DNA from: Basidiobolus meristosporus CBS 931.73
Lineage: Eukaryota > Basidiobolomycota > Basidiobolomycetes > Basidiobolales > Basidiobolaceae
Reading direction: 5' to 3'
Assembly (NCBI GenBank): GCA_002104905.1
Contig: MCFE01000763.1
Location: forward strand, 1 to 38,506
Length of the DNA stretch: 38,506 bases
Numbering within the stretch: position 1 is the stretch's first letter; each line of letters starts with the position of its first letter. The notes under the pieces were generated by a model that saw only the letters and a program-made list of their open reading frames with translations, was not told the DNA's origin and made no database searches. Of the stretch, positions 1 to 8,794 are shown piece after piece. Both the position numbers and the translations under genes were made by a program.

Positions 1-252
1 ACTTTCAAGTTGTTCAAGTCTCTAAAGTGTTGCGTCAGCTGTGGGCTAAGTATTGGCATTGTAGGTGCAGTGACAAGCTGAGATGATAGATCCAGATTGA
101 GGATGCAATCACTGCAACGGTAGGAAGAAAACTGAAAGCAATGTCAGTACATCTAACACTGCAGGTTTGTTTATTCATTTCGATGAAGCCTTGTTGGATG
201 AGGAATAGATGTACGGTAACACTACGCATCCTCAATATTTCAGTGTCTGCGT

Positions 253-483
253 TCATATGCTAAGCAAACTCCACACTTTCTGATGAATCATCGTGTAGAT
301 CTTCTGTGCTACTCCATCATAAGATGAGCTATAGAAAATTGAGTTGGTAATCTCCAGAATAACGGTGTCAAACACTTTTCTTCCGGTTTGAGCGTTTTCT
401 TTGGAGCATCTGCTTACCCATTGGCCATAGTTATTGAGATGGGATTGTGGTATACCGCATTTTATGCAAAGTTGTGTGCCCAC
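253..483 (-). pseudogene. Family K relic, unknown protein fragment
   Basis: An open minus-strand frame of about 76 codons with no ATG; a TAA lies immediately upstream and the first in-frame start-like codon is GTG. Its core (SHLNNYGQWV, then KENAQTGRKVFDTVILEI, then SSSYDG) is clearly paralogous to 11462-11719, so it was once coding. The two copies lose collinearity after the SSSY motif because of an insertion here. I do not recognise the family. A leftover exon of a spliced gene is possible. Confidence 0.35.
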
Positions 484-869
484 TTAAACATTCAGTTATG
501 AATTTTGATTTTAAAGATCAGAAAACTGTAATCGTAATCAGACAAGTATGTCATTTTGCAATCAAAATTTTAAGCGTTTTTCAAAGTGATTTTGTAGCAA
601 TATAAATTGATGTTTTGATTTGATTTTTGAATGATAGTCGGATAACAAGCTGTCAGAATGTGCAAACCGTCCTTTGGTGTACTGGGAATGCACAATATAC
701 ATAATCCTGTAAAGTACAGATGCTCTCTATTTATAGGAAAAAATTTGTTAGAAATTTTCTCGCATTTCGTTGCCTAATCCCATAACATTGAAATCGACGA
801 AAATAACAGTATTATATATACTACTCCGGACTAGAGCAAATGACTATGAAATAACCAACTACGTAAGAA

Positions 870-1190
870 CAGTGCCATTCCTGTGTGCACGCTTCAAGCC
901 TTTGCTTGAGAAATCGTAGTACGAGTCGTTTTGCGTCTCACGAATAAGACAATCGTATGTTGACTTAAACGGCAATTTAACTCCCAAAATCGATACATTT
1001 ATTTTAAAGTTCCATGAGTAAGTATGTAAACATTGAACATGGCTTTACTGACATCCCAAAGTATCTTCAAATGCGGTTGTTGATACACGACGCTGTTTGG
1101 ACTTCTCTCTTGCCACCAACCAAATGTGGAGTGCTCCTATTCCTTTGGTGTCTGTCGATTTTTTTTGGACCGGTACACTGTGTCTGCCAT
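870..1190 (-). pseudogene. Family L relic, unknown protein fragment
   Basis: Paralogous to 12985-13345 and 27130-27520. On the minus strand the end reads YDCLIRETQNDSYYDFSSKG and closes on TAG at about 862-864, the same frame and stop as the 27.1 kb copy. Upstream, a short deletion relative to that copy breaks the frame, and a stop precedes the conserved segment. Function unknown. Confidence 0.35.
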
Positions 1191-1309
1191 GGATTGATAG
1201 TGAGAGTAGGGTAGTCGTGCAAAGAATGCTTATTTGTTTTGCCTACCCAATATCCTCAGTTTAGGTTGATTTATCTGATAGGCGCAATTGTCAGCACACT
1301 AATTGTATT

Positions 1310-1731
1310 GAACATTTTGTTCGGTCTCTGCTACATCTTGGGTGGACTACATCAGAACGTAGGGATACGAAGAGCTATTGTCCGGGTGTTTCGCTCCCTT
1401 TTGCTTGGCGTATTTCAGTGCGTTGGCCCCACCCTCCGGTTCGAGACTGGGTCCTGCTTGATACTTGACATTGAAGCCTTTATTGCTGTTGGCATTAGCA
1501 ATGTTCAGGTTATTGTGCTTTCTGGTCACCGTGGTCAAATCTGGCACAATAACGGGGATTGAGCATTGGACGACTTAACAATAGGCAAAACTCGAACGTT
1601 TTGGTAGCAACCATTCGCATACTAAACACATGGTAAACTGCGATAATGAACCCTTCTATACTCGCGAGTGAATGGAAAGTAACCGCCGATTGCGGCAAGG
1701 TCTAGAATCACTGCTACGGTAAAAGAGCGCA
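1310..1731 (-). pseudogene. Broken copy of secreted protein family A
   Basis: Homologous to the intact gene at 3450-3947. The ATG survives at 1731. A roughly 24-nt deletion removes the end of the signal peptide. An in-frame TAG interrupts the cysteine-rich segment just after the conserved LPC motif, and a one-base deletion near 1540 shifts the remaining frame. The downstream piece (VTRKHNNLNIANANSNKGFN) is still readable. A TATATA motif remains near 1758-1764. Like the 3.4 kb copy, it keeps the fourth cysteine (NGCYQ) that the 13.5 and 27.6 kb copies have lost. Confidence 0.75.
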
Positions 1732-2225
1732 TGTGAAGTGAATAACGTATTTGTGGGCTGGTATATAGGCTTGGCTGGACAAATTGCTATTTCATATCTC
1801 ACCTTTCGTTGACATATCAGGTCATTACTCACACTATCGCTTTATATCACCTTCTCGATCCCACTCTTGATTTAGCCTGGGTGTTGCTATTTCTTAAAAA
1901 TGATCCTTATGCCTAGCTGGTGATTCTCGTAAGTGAGACAGTGCATACACGAAATAGTAATCAGCATTTAATGTCAACCAGATGCTTTATAGTATAAAGC
2001 TAGAAGTAGATACTGAAGAAAGGGAAAGGCGACGTTGGCGATAGTGATGCTTAGATGTTCTTGCCGCAACAGTCCGAGTCCTTGGTACGTGTCTGATATT
2101 CGGAGCCACTACAACATGACTTAAGCGTTAGTAAGAGTGACCGAATGATACTTATATGCTGCCCTTGTATATTGTTGATGTAACAACGCTTTGTGCTGCA
2201 TATCCAATACTATACGAGATAATCC

Positions 2226-2645
2226 CTACTCAACCATGCCACTAAATTCCTTGAAAGTTACTGTTTCCGCACTTGCTCCTCTCCCTTTTTGCTGGGTAAC
2301 CCCACAGACTAGGCTTAAGTTCTCCCGGCTTTTTCTGTCTTCTAAAAGCGATCCAGGGCGACAAAAATACGTCAATCCCATCAGTTGCATCATGAACACG
2401 CTTTGCCACGCTTCCACTCTGTGTACCTAGGATTTAAGAAAGCTCCTGGATCATCCTCACGCATTCTGCGAACCTTACTTCCTGTCCAGAATGAAGATGG
2501 AAATTCTTCACTACACGCCTTTACGTTTTTAATAGCTCTACATACTCGGGGGCTGCCGTAGTATTGGGTCGGTTGCGTTCAAGAGGAGCGGCAGAAGAGG
2601 ATGCAAGTATCAAAGCACTGGCTAAGAGGATATCTTGAGTAGACA
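2226..2645 (-). pseudogene. Broken copy of secreted protein family C
   Basis: Decayed relative of the intact gene at 28951-29445. The C-terminal (ETVTFKEFSGMVE) and N-terminal (SSAAPLERNRPNTTAAPEYV) segments are recognisable. The segment encoding the Cys-rich GCNKGYCW block is deleted, stops and frame changes interrupt the middle (about 2417-2521), and the start codon is lost. Confidence 0.7.
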
Positions 2646-2997
2646 CTCCTCTACAGCCTTTATATTCGTTATTATATCTTCTTGGTTTGTAAGTCACACA
2701 ACATGCAACTTTAATATTAATCACGCTTGGGAAGAACCCAGAAATGGTTTAAACAGTCTAGTTCATCCGGTATAAAGTAGTACTTTTCTTGGATTGGATT
2801 CATTACTAAGCCATATCTCTTACATTTGTGCATCGATAACAACAGTGTCTTGAACGACCATTACTCACTACTCAGTATCATCTAGACAATTACGACAAAA
2901 CAATAGGAAAAGATACTTTATGATGCTTGCTTCGAGCGAAGGTAGTACTTCAAGAATATTTGCTTTCAAACTCTTTCGTAATGACCAAGTACAAGCT

Positions 2998-3079
2998 GGT
3001 GAGGTGGCCGAGTGGTCTAAGGCGCTGCGTTCAGGTCGCAGTCTCTTCGGAGGCGTGGGTTCGAACCCCACCCTCATCA
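2998..3079 (+). tRNA. tRNA-Leu (anticodon CAG)
   Basis: An 82-nt cloverleaf. The acceptor stem pairs GGTGAGG with CCTCATC (one G-U), followed by discriminator A. The A box TGGCCGAGTGG lies in the D arm. The anticodon stem CTGCG/CGCAG has loop TTCAGGT, giving anticodon CAG at 3032-3034. A class II variable arm (CTC-TTCG-GAG) and a T arm GTGGG-TTCGAAC-CCCAC carrying the B box follow. There is no intron and no encoded CCA. A T4 pol III terminator is at 3084-3087. It decodes CUG leucine codons. The other copy at 30846-30927 follows the same cassette. Confidence 0.97.
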
Positions 3080-3449
3080 TCTATTTTACTCTTAGCTTGC
3101 ACAAAAATGATAAGAGGAAATATCACCATGCTAACAGTCACTGGGCAGTCTGTCAATCTCGAATCTTTGTGTTACCAAAGTCAATCCGGTAACCCTGCCA
3201 GACATTCTCTCTAATATCAACCTTTTCGGTGGAGGGCAGCATCACTAAGGACTGAGGGTGAGTATGTTAGTACGTAAGTGGATATCTAATATTAATGCCC
3301 GCAGCTCTGATCATGATACAGGTGTGTGCAAGTAAAAAGCTAATCACAAGCAACAACAAGTGTAAGAATGTCATTTGAATTTTATTGATTGAAAATTTTC
3401 AGTTGTAGCGTGGTGATGACTACCTACATCTTCAGCTCATGTCATCGCA

Positions 3450-3947
3450 CTAATTGTATTGAACGTTTTGCTCTGGACAATCTTCTACGCATTGCATCTC
3501 TGCCACAGGGGTTGTGTATTGTATATCTTGGGTGGGCTGCATCAGGACGTAGGGAGAGAAAGAACTATCTTCCAAGTGTTCCGCTCCCTTTTGCTTAGCA
3601 TATTCTAATGCATTGGCCCTACCCTCCAGTTCGAGACTGGGCCCTGCTTGATACTTGACATTGAAGCCTTTGTTGCTGTTGGCGTTAGCAATGTTCAGGT
3701 TATCGTGCTTTCTGGTCACCGTGGTGAAAACCTGGCGCAATAACGGGGATTCGACATTCGTCGTCTTAACGACAGGCAAAACTCGAGCGTTTTGGTAGCA
3801 ACCGCTCGCATACTGTGCACATGGTAAGCTGCGATAATGAACCCCTCTATACTCGCGAGTACATGGAGAAGAACAGCCGATTGGGGCAGCAACAGCAACT
3901 TGAAGAGCGGCAAGGCTTAGAATCACTGCTACGGTAGTAGAGCGCAT
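3450..3947 (-). CDS. Secreted cysteine-containing protein, family A (intact)
   Basis: A 165-residue protein starting at an ATG with a hydrophobic signal peptide (about residues 1-20, ending AVA-AP). The mature part has six cysteines at 25, 29, 43, 50, 153 and 157. They form an N-terminal C-x3-C-x13-C-x6-C cluster and a C-terminal C-x3-C pair about 100 residues later. The centre is polar and Asn-rich. I recognise no domain. A TATATA motif at 3989-3994 lies about 43 bp upstream, and an AATAAA signal (minus strand, 3381-3386) lies 64 bp past the stop. This is the best preserved of four copies; the others are at 1310 (broken), 13521 (open) and 27640 (broken). A secreted, possibly effector-like or antimicrobial role is inference only. 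Confidence 0.8.
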   Translation of the reverse strand: MRSTTVAVILSLAALQVAVAAPIGCSSPCTREYRGVHYRSLPCAQYASGCYQNARVLPVVKTTNVESPLLRQVFTTVTRKHDNLNIANANSNKGFNVKYQAGPSLELEGRANALEYAKQKGAEHLEDSSFSPYVLMQPTQDIQYTTPVAEMQCVEDCPEQNVQYN

Positions 3948-3988
3948 GCTGAAGAATAGCTGAGAAATAAGCTAGTTGCATAGGCCGC

Positions 3989-3994
3989 TATATA
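3989..3994 (-). promoter_or_regulatory. TATA box of family A gene
   Basis: TATATA within GCTATATAGC, about 43 bp upstream of the ATG at 3947. A second TATATA-like motif lies at 4006-4011. Confidence 0.55.
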
Positions 3995-4321
3995 GCATGG
4001 GAGGCTATATAATAAGGTTAAGTCGAGGGCATAAAGTGAGTCTTGTAAGATTGCGCATGTTTTCCATTCTGTTATTGACTTTATCGAGGAAGCCTGTAAC
4101 ATATAAAACACATGCACTGGAATGACAGCCTCTGTATATATTTATATGGTTCTATCACCGCTGCCCATACTTCTCTTCAATACTCACAATGACATTGTGT
4201 ACAACGATAAGTGCCACTGTTTCTGTGTGTGCATATCAGAAAATTCTTGAGTACTTGTACATCATCAGCATACCGAGTAATATGTTGCTCATTTTATTTC
4301 GTAAGTTTACTTTTACTAGAC

Positions 4322-4846
4322 TTAATGTCTGTTTCCACTGAAATATCTAACTTTGAAGTGGCGACGAGCAGATCTCTTATACTTCTTGTACCCACCTCTA
4401 AGCGCACGCGCTGCTGGCTGAGTGATGATAATTTGTGGCTGTTGCTGCTTGGGCTGGTACAGGGTTTGATCAATGACCTGCGCTTGGTCGAACTGGTTTG
4501 AGTTGGACAAGGCATTGGCTTTACTGGAGGAATGGCCATTGATTTTGTCCAGCAAGGCTTGGGATGGTTGAAGATTGGAAATATCGAACCCTTGCAACCC
4601 AGAGAATCCTGGCTGCTCACCCGAAGTCTCGCTTGTCTGCATTGGCTCACTCATCTCCGAATCATCCCCCTCCTCAGTTGATGGCTGGTATTCTTGACTG
4701 GGGGCCGAAGTGTCCTGATAACAAGCACCCTGTTGTTCGACGCATGGCTCATTGGTGAAGGCTACCTGGGAGTCACCGAGTGGGGTAGCGGAGATTGCTT
4801 GCAGTGAAGCGATGGCGGAAGCTAGCAAGAGGAAGGAAAGCTGCAT
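4322..4846 (-). CDS. Secreted protein with acidic/Gln-rich middle and basic tail, family B (intact)
   Basis: The frame opens at an ATG at 4867, but the TATA box is only 15 bp upstream of that codon. I choose the in-frame ATG at 4846 (36 bp from the TATA), which gives 174 residues starting MQLSFLLLAS with a clean signal peptide (about 1-20). The mature protein has two cysteines (35 and 42), an acidic Ser/Glu-rich stretch (59-77), a Gln-rich segment (131-138) and a strongly basic C-terminus (147-174) with KKYKR and RR motifs. That layout would suit an acidic pro-region masking a cationic peptide, but this is inference. No known family is recognised. A near-identical copy lies at 28159; decayed copies lie at 14170, 18550 and 35708. 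Confidence 0.8.
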   Translation of the reverse strand: MQLSFLLLASAIASLQAISATPLGDSQVAFTNEPCVEQQGACYQDTSAPSQEYQPSTEEGDDSEMSEPMQTSETSGEQPGFSGLQGFDISNLQPSQALLDKINGHSSSKANALSNSNQFDQAQVIDQTLYQPKQQQPQIIITQPAARALRGGYKKYKRSARRHFKVRYFSGNRH

Positions 4847-4881
4847 GACTGGCTGGTGGAGTCTCATGCGAATTTTGACGA

Positions 4882-4887
4882 TTTATA
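4882..4887 (-). promoter_or_regulatory. TATA box that decides the family B start
   Basis: TATAAA on the minus strand, 15 bp from the first in-frame ATG (4867) and 36 bp from the second (4846). Other intact genes here have this spacing at 33-61 bp, so the second ATG is favoured. The same arrangement occurs at 28725-28730. Confidence 0.6.
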
Positions 4888-4981
4888 TCACCTCGATCCC
4901 ACTCAATTAGGCTTCGTTCATAGCACTAGCTTTATGCGAGCTAGATTGATTTAACCTTTGCTACTTTACCTCTTCGTACAG

Positions 4982-5142
4982 CTACACAGTATAGGTGCAC
5001 TTCAAAGTGTGAAGAATGAGGGCGATCTGGTCAATGATATCCTTAATATCGTTCAAAATTCTCTCAGTTTTTGCAATAACTATCCGTGTTAGTAAGGACT
5101 TCGGTAATTTTTTACTAATGAGCTTGAGGGTTACCGTCGAGA
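4982..5142 (-). pseudogene. Family M relic, helical C-terminal fragment
   Basis: A minus-strand frame of about 50 codons without an ATG, ending at TAG (4982-4984). It includes ILNDIKDIIDQIALILHTLK, an amphipathic helix-like stretch. The 35811-35880 region encodes NDIKDTIDQIAITVHTVK in one frame, so this was a coding family. Only the 3' end is present here. No family assigned. Confidence 0.35.
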
Positions 5143-5298
5143 AAGTCCAAGGTCATTGCGGTCAATTTCAATGGGTTTGGTACTCCTTTGTATCAGTGTA
5201 GTACTGTAAGCTTAACATGCACTTTTGGTATTGTTATTCCATCTTTAAGGCAAGTATCTCTTACGATAGTCCTGTCATTGCCTGGAAGGTATTGTCCT

Positions 5299-5470
5299 TT
5301 GGTAGTGCTGTTTTCTTGCTATACACATGCTTAAATATATTGCTGATCTGACCCTGCCGCAACTGGAGAGCAGCAACCACAGTCAAGCTTTGGGGCAGGC
5401 TTATTAAATTAACCAGTTATTACAAGAACCTAGGGTTGTTGCTGATTGGTGAACGATACGACTGTCATGG
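5299..5470. repeat. Left copy of a diverged duplication
   Basis: Shares, in order, ACACATGC, ACCCTGCC, GGGCAGG, CAGTTATTACAAGAAC-like and TTGCTGATTGGTG blocks with 5690-5865. The two copies differ by substitutions and small indels. No open frame survives in this copy. Confidence 0.5.
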
Positions 5471-5489
5471 GGTGTACAGCACAGTACAG

Positions 5490-5600
5490 GCGAGAATAAA
5501 TTGGTTAGTTTTTTGCCAAGAGTTGGGGATATTGAGTGGATAGTGCTTGGGATAGTTGAGGCTGCCTTGGAATTTCTTGTTGTAGTACACGCGTTTTCAA
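5490..5600 (-). pseudogene. Family N relic (3' end of an unknown gene)
   Basis: About 110 bp homologous to 16212-16320 and 36040-36130. On the minus strand the three copies read a short KKVQGSLN-like tail. The 16.2 and 36.1 kb copies then meet a stop, and A-rich ATAAAT sequence follows. It is most simply the 3' end of a duplicated gene. Function unknown. Confidence 0.3.
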
Positions 5601-5694
5601 TTAGTTATTTGTCAAGAAACAAGCCAATTGTGCCTGTTCACTTTATTTGTGTTACGCTTTATCTATGCTGCTACCATCGATAGCTTGGATGGCG

Positions 5695-5943
5695 ATGCTT
5701 TCTTGCAAGACACATGCACTTATCTATTGCAAACTTTACCCTGCCACAGATGGAGTACAGCGTCGGATTAAGAGCTCAGCCACCGACTACCACGGTCATT
5801 CTTTTGGGCAGGTTGATTACATAACCTGTTATTTCAAGAACAGACTCATTGCTGATTGGTGCAAATCCTTGTCACCAATGACCGGCATGGTGCATAGAGA
5901 CGGTGCCGGCAAGAAGGAAATATTCATGGATGTGTTTAGCTAG
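5695..5943 (+). other. Open frame with paralogous sequence, unassigned
   Basis: A plus-strand open frame (part of 5647-5943) with SSATDYHGHSFGQVDYITCY followed by ADWCKSLSPM and a basic/acidic tail up to TAG at 5941-5943. Its DNA is duplicated in broken form at 5299-5470. There is no signal peptide and no TATA at suitable distance. It could be the last exon of a decayed gene. Not recognised. Confidence 0.25.
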
Positions 5944-6118
5944 TACTGGTTTCCTCAGGTAATGTTGCAGATTTGGCCTCAACTGTAACCATTCATGATT
6001 TCTGGATCATTTCTCCAAGCTTGGCCTAAGACTCAGCACTTTAGGTGGGAAGCCGCTATACTTAGTAGAAAAGGGCACATGAAGCAGCCAACACTAAGCC
6101 ACCACCTGGATAAGGTGA

Positions 6119-6124
6119 TATAAA
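6119..6124 (+). promoter_or_regulatory. TATA box of the 6180-6398 gene
   Basis: TATAAA, 56-61 bp upstream of the ATG at 6180. Confidence 0.65.
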
Positions 6125-6179
6125 GCAGCAGGTGTGGGCTTGTCAGTCTCAAGACTTATTGCACTCCACTTTCTCAGCC

Positions 6180-6398
6180 ATGGTATCCGATCAAGAAGCC
6201 CGTTTGTATTCTGCCGATGTCAGAGAAGAAATTGCCAGAGCCAAGAGAGCTAACAACGGGAACTACGCCTCAGTCACAGTCAAAGGGATTCGCTGGACTT
6301 GGAGAGGACCCGGAACTGGCGAGCTGTCCTTCAAGCAGATCCTCGAAGGAAGAAAGGGGACCGCCTGCGTGGATAGCCAGACATGGGTAATCTCGTAG
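6180..6398 (+). CDS. Small basic Trp-containing protein, unknown function
   Basis: A 72-residue protein, one of the few plus-strand genes. The ATG at 6180 sits in a good context (CAGCCATGG), about 60 bp after a TATAAA. An AATAAA lies at 6475-6480, 77 bp past the stop, so the promoter-ORF-polyA layout is complete. There is no signal peptide, so it is probably intracellular. The N-terminal third is charged and helical-looking (EARLYSADVREEIARAKR), followed by NGNYASV and GIRWTWRGPG. A faint resemblance to 36757-36999 is visible: KR, then NG-x-[YF]-x-S-[VI], and WT-x-W followed by L...EGRK/VKSGKR. Family not recognised. Confidence 0.6.
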   Translation: MVSDQEARLYSADVREEIARAKRANNGNYASVTVKGIRWTWRGPGTGELSFKQILEGRKGTACVDSQTWVIS

Positions 6399-6474
6399 GG
6401 TTTGGTTGGTGCCTATGTAGCCGGTGGACTCTTGGAGATGTTGCTGTTATGGATATTTAGCTGAAGCATTGTGA

Positions 6475-6480
6475 AATAAA
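6475..6480 (+). terminator. Polyadenylation signal AATAAA
   Basis: Canonical AATAAA 77 bp after the stop of the 6180-6398 gene. Confidence 0.5.
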
Positions 6481-7060
6481 TGAGTTCAAATCCGCGTTCC
6501 TTTGACCCAGCTGTATTATGCTCATTGCACTGTGAGCATCTAACATATGTGTGAACTGCTACTTTGATTGTTAAGTGTTTTGATCAGATATACGTGTACA
6601 ACTGCCGTGTACAGGCATCCGTTCCAGCAATCAGTATCGTGTTGCACGCTCCGCACTTCTGAAGACAATCCTTTTCTGTTGCGGTCAATATGATATGGCA
6701 CCCCTGAGGTCTTTGCTTTTGCCTTAGTAGCGTTGGCTTCCTTTAGAAAAGGCTTTGTTTAATTTCTGTTACCAAACAACCTAGAACTCAACGTATATCC
6801 TAAATAACCTTGAGACCGTTAAGCATCTATCAGCCGGACGCCACTTTGAATCTGCAACAGCTATTGCGCTGATCTATGTAAGTGCTGAAGAAATCAACGT
6901 GTTTCTAAGCAGGAAAAATAGATTATCTAGAACTCTTATTTTGAGTACTCCTGCAGCCATATAGGTATTTTGCTAGATTTGTTTTACCCTATATCACGCA
7001 AATACTGTCTATTGGCAGTTTATGTATTTGGGAGCTTGCCTGTAGTCTAAGTGATCCTAA
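6481..7060. other. Intergenic stretch, nothing identified
   Basis: About 580 bp with stops in all frames and no match to the other repeats in the window. I see no RNA gene or repeat in it. Confidence 0.5.
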
Positions 7061-7105
7061 TAGGGTGAATAGGGTGAGTAGGGTGAATAGGGTGAATAGG
7101 GTGAA
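7061..7105. repeat. Minisatellite, 9-bp unit TAGGGTGAA x5
   Basis: Five uninterrupted 9-bp units; the second ends GAG instead of GAA. The unit contains TAGGG and so looks telomere-like, but the 9-bp period differs from the TTAGGG of the chromosome end. Confidence 0.9.
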
Positions 7106-7440
7106 TAACCTTTCACAAGATTTGGTAATATGCTATCATGAAATTCACACACAAGTATTACTGTTGGAAGCACTAGTCTAGGTTGATGATTCTATAAACA
7201 GAATAGGAAGCATCAAACAGAAGCACTAAGACTAATTAGTGATTATAATGGGATCCCAGGCCCTGATCTTATGGGAATAAATAGTCACATACATCTACTA
7301 GTGGATTTATACTTATTGTCCAGCATCCACCAGAGGTTTTTGACAGAGTAGCACTTTTATTTATACTGTTGTAAATGATGTGTAGCATGTATGGTTAGAA
7401 TACCCCAACATACACTGTTTACTTCTTTATCCAGCTACTT
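7106..7440. other. Intergenic stretch, nothing identified
   Basis: AT-rich, no supported gene. It separates the minisatellite from the six-cysteine peptide array. Confidence 0.5.
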
Positions 7441-7496
7441 TGTATACTTGCATTATTTCTAGCATTCAACATTGAACGTAATAGATTTATTAATCA

Positions 7497-7694
7497 TCAG
7501 ATACAGCATCTTTGGCCAGACTTGCATCCAGTGTCCCAGAACACGGATCTCCAACCGGTGGGGCAGCTACCGGAAACGCACAAGGAGCCTCTTGAGTTCC
7601 CTTGGGCTTGGCACGAGAGAGCATCTACGGAGCCGGAACTGGAGCTGGCCACAAGGAAGGCGACCATCAAGGAGACTGCAAATTTCTTCATCAT
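7497..7694 (-). CDS. Secreted six-cysteine peptide, copy 1
   Basis: A 65-residue precursor. The signal peptide is about residues 1-25 (MMKK, hydrophobic core AVSLMVAFLVA, Ser-rich end, cleavage near VDA-LS). The mature peptide is about 40 residues with six cysteines at 28, 39, 44, 57, 63 and 64, spaced C-x10-C-x4-C-x12-C-x5-C-C. This order, including the adjacent CC near the C-terminus and TGC-x5-CC, resembles the animal beta-defensin framework; similarity is seen only in spacing and length. A TATATAT at 7749-7755 lies 55 bp upstream. Copy 3 (10067) differs at one residue. An antimicrobial or host-interaction role is inference. Confidence 0.85.
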   Translation of the reverse strand: MMKKFAVSLMVAFLVASSSSGSVDALSCQAQGNSRGSLCVSGSCPTGWRSVFWDTGCKSGQRCCI

Positions 7695-7748
7695 TGTTTT
7701 GATTGAGAGATTAGTGTGTGAATGATGTCTAGCAGCAAGGTTAGCTCA

Positions 7749-7755
7749 ATATATA
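7749..7755 (-). promoter_or_regulatory. TATA box of six-cysteine peptide copy 1
   Basis: TATATAT inside a CCTATATATTG block conserved at all three young copies (7749, about 9044 and 10319), 55-60 bp from the ATG. Confidence 0.6.
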
Positions 7756-7828
7756 GGCGTCATTTCCCCATTGTTGCACATACTTTTGTCAATAGTCGCT
7801 GTGGCTAGCTCTACGAATGGTTGTACAA

Positions 7829-7896
7829 GAGAAGAAGGTTACCTGGGTAATGTAAACCAGCTCAGAAGGTTACCTTGGTAATGTAAACCAGTTCCA
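7829..7896. repeat. Short direct repeat in peptide-gene leader region
   Basis: Two copies of a unit containing GGTAATGTAAACCAG, each preceded by GAAGGTTACC. Copy 3 (10403-10465) also has two units; copy 2 (9125-9160) has one. Confidence 0.75.
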
Positions 7897-8179
7897 GGAA
7901 ATTATATGTATTGATGGCCAACATCAAAAGAGCAGTAGCATTGAAATGGTATTTCTCGTATGGCATAGTGTCACCTCTTTATTCAAACATATAAATGATG
8001 CGGCAATAATATGCAAAATCAAAGGTAGCAATCCTTGAACTGGGCTGCTCATCACATTTTGTGCCACACAGCTTTTGCCGTGCAATACACTCATCTACGA
8101 AGAATGTTCTAAATGCAGTACCACACGGCTGAAAGTAAGCCTTCCCTGTTATTTTCAAGTGTAGAACTACTTTGCCGAT

Positions 8180-8410
8180 AGTTCAATAGATAATTCATTA
8201 GGTAGATACAATATCTTTGGTGTCCCGGAATACCAACCTTTGACCAATACCTGAAGGGCGCAAGTAGAGAGTGTCAACACAGCTGGCCTCAATAATGGCA
8301 GGTAAGGAGAGTTGTAACCTGTAAAGTAAACAAGTACTCTTGAAGCATGTGCAATATAGGTCATTACGTACACTGCTAATTATCCTTCCTCTGTGCAAAG
8401 CACTCACTCA
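8180..8410 (-). pseudogene. Old decayed relative of the six-cysteine peptide gene
   Basis: On the minus strand, blocks CTTGCGCCCTTCAGGTA, GGTTGG, TTCCGGGACAC and CCAAAGATATTGTATCT line up in order with the second half of the 7497-7694 gene, with gaps between them. The reading frame is lost. A paralogue at 9695-9910 shares most of this sequence and keeps a partly open frame. Confidence 0.55.
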
Positions 8411-8794
8411 GCGGTTGTTGTGGCTAGGCAGTCTGTAACAATGGAATATGTAAACCAGCTCTATACACGAATAACAATGTAATGGTTACATTCACTCTAC
8501 TTATTGACAGTTATAGCAATCATGATATGCAGACATTGTTGCTTATACAATGTAAATGATATAGAGCACTGTGGCGAACAACAGTTCAATAGATGGTTCC
8601 CAATACAGTTGCACATATTAAGCCCCAAAGATGAGACCAGCATATTTTGCTACACTATTGACTCCCATTATACTGCTATATAGTTGCTGCTTGCTTCTTA
8701 AGCACTAATCTCCGTATATTACAATACGGCTTGTCTCTAGCATCTGCATTGTCATGTGTACGTTCCACATTGAACGTATTGGATTTATTGATTA

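Larger units (their letters stand above)
1..3079. repeat. Subtelomeric cassette, copy 1 (K-L-A-[B deleted]-C-tRNA)
   Basis: Reading left to right, this segment has the same order of elements as 11380-15900 and 26790-30930. Those elements are a decayed K fragment, a decayed L fragment, a decayed A gene, a decayed C gene and a tRNA-Leu. Gene B is missing: sequence typical of the A-B spacer (about 1800-1835) runs straight into the leader normally upstream of B (about 1838-1900, containing the ATCACCTTCTCGATCCCACTC-type block). The stretch 2750-2850 matches 30175-30270, which sits before the second tRNA-Leu. No protein gene in this copy is intact. Confidence 0.7.
3372..4935. repeat. Subtelomeric cassette, copy 2 (A-B only)
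   Basis: Contains intact A and B genes in the shared order and spacing. After the B leader (about 4930) it diverges from copies 3 and 4 and runs into family M and N relics instead of gene C. Confidence 0.65.

Noticed and set aside
35-256. A 73-codon minus-strand frame at the window start
   Set aside because: It overlaps the K relic region in another frame. The matching DNA at 11.4 kb is read differently and shows no conservation of this frame.
3716-3913. A 65-codon minus-strand frame inside the family A gene that also recurs in the other A copies
   Set aside because: It is a shifted reading of the family A coding sequence. It recurs only because the DNA is duplicated, and it has no start context or signal of its own.
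4294-4650. A 118-120 codon frame overlapping family B, also present at 28131-28493
   Set aside because: A frame shadow of family B. The B frame has the signal peptide, TATA and consistent stop.
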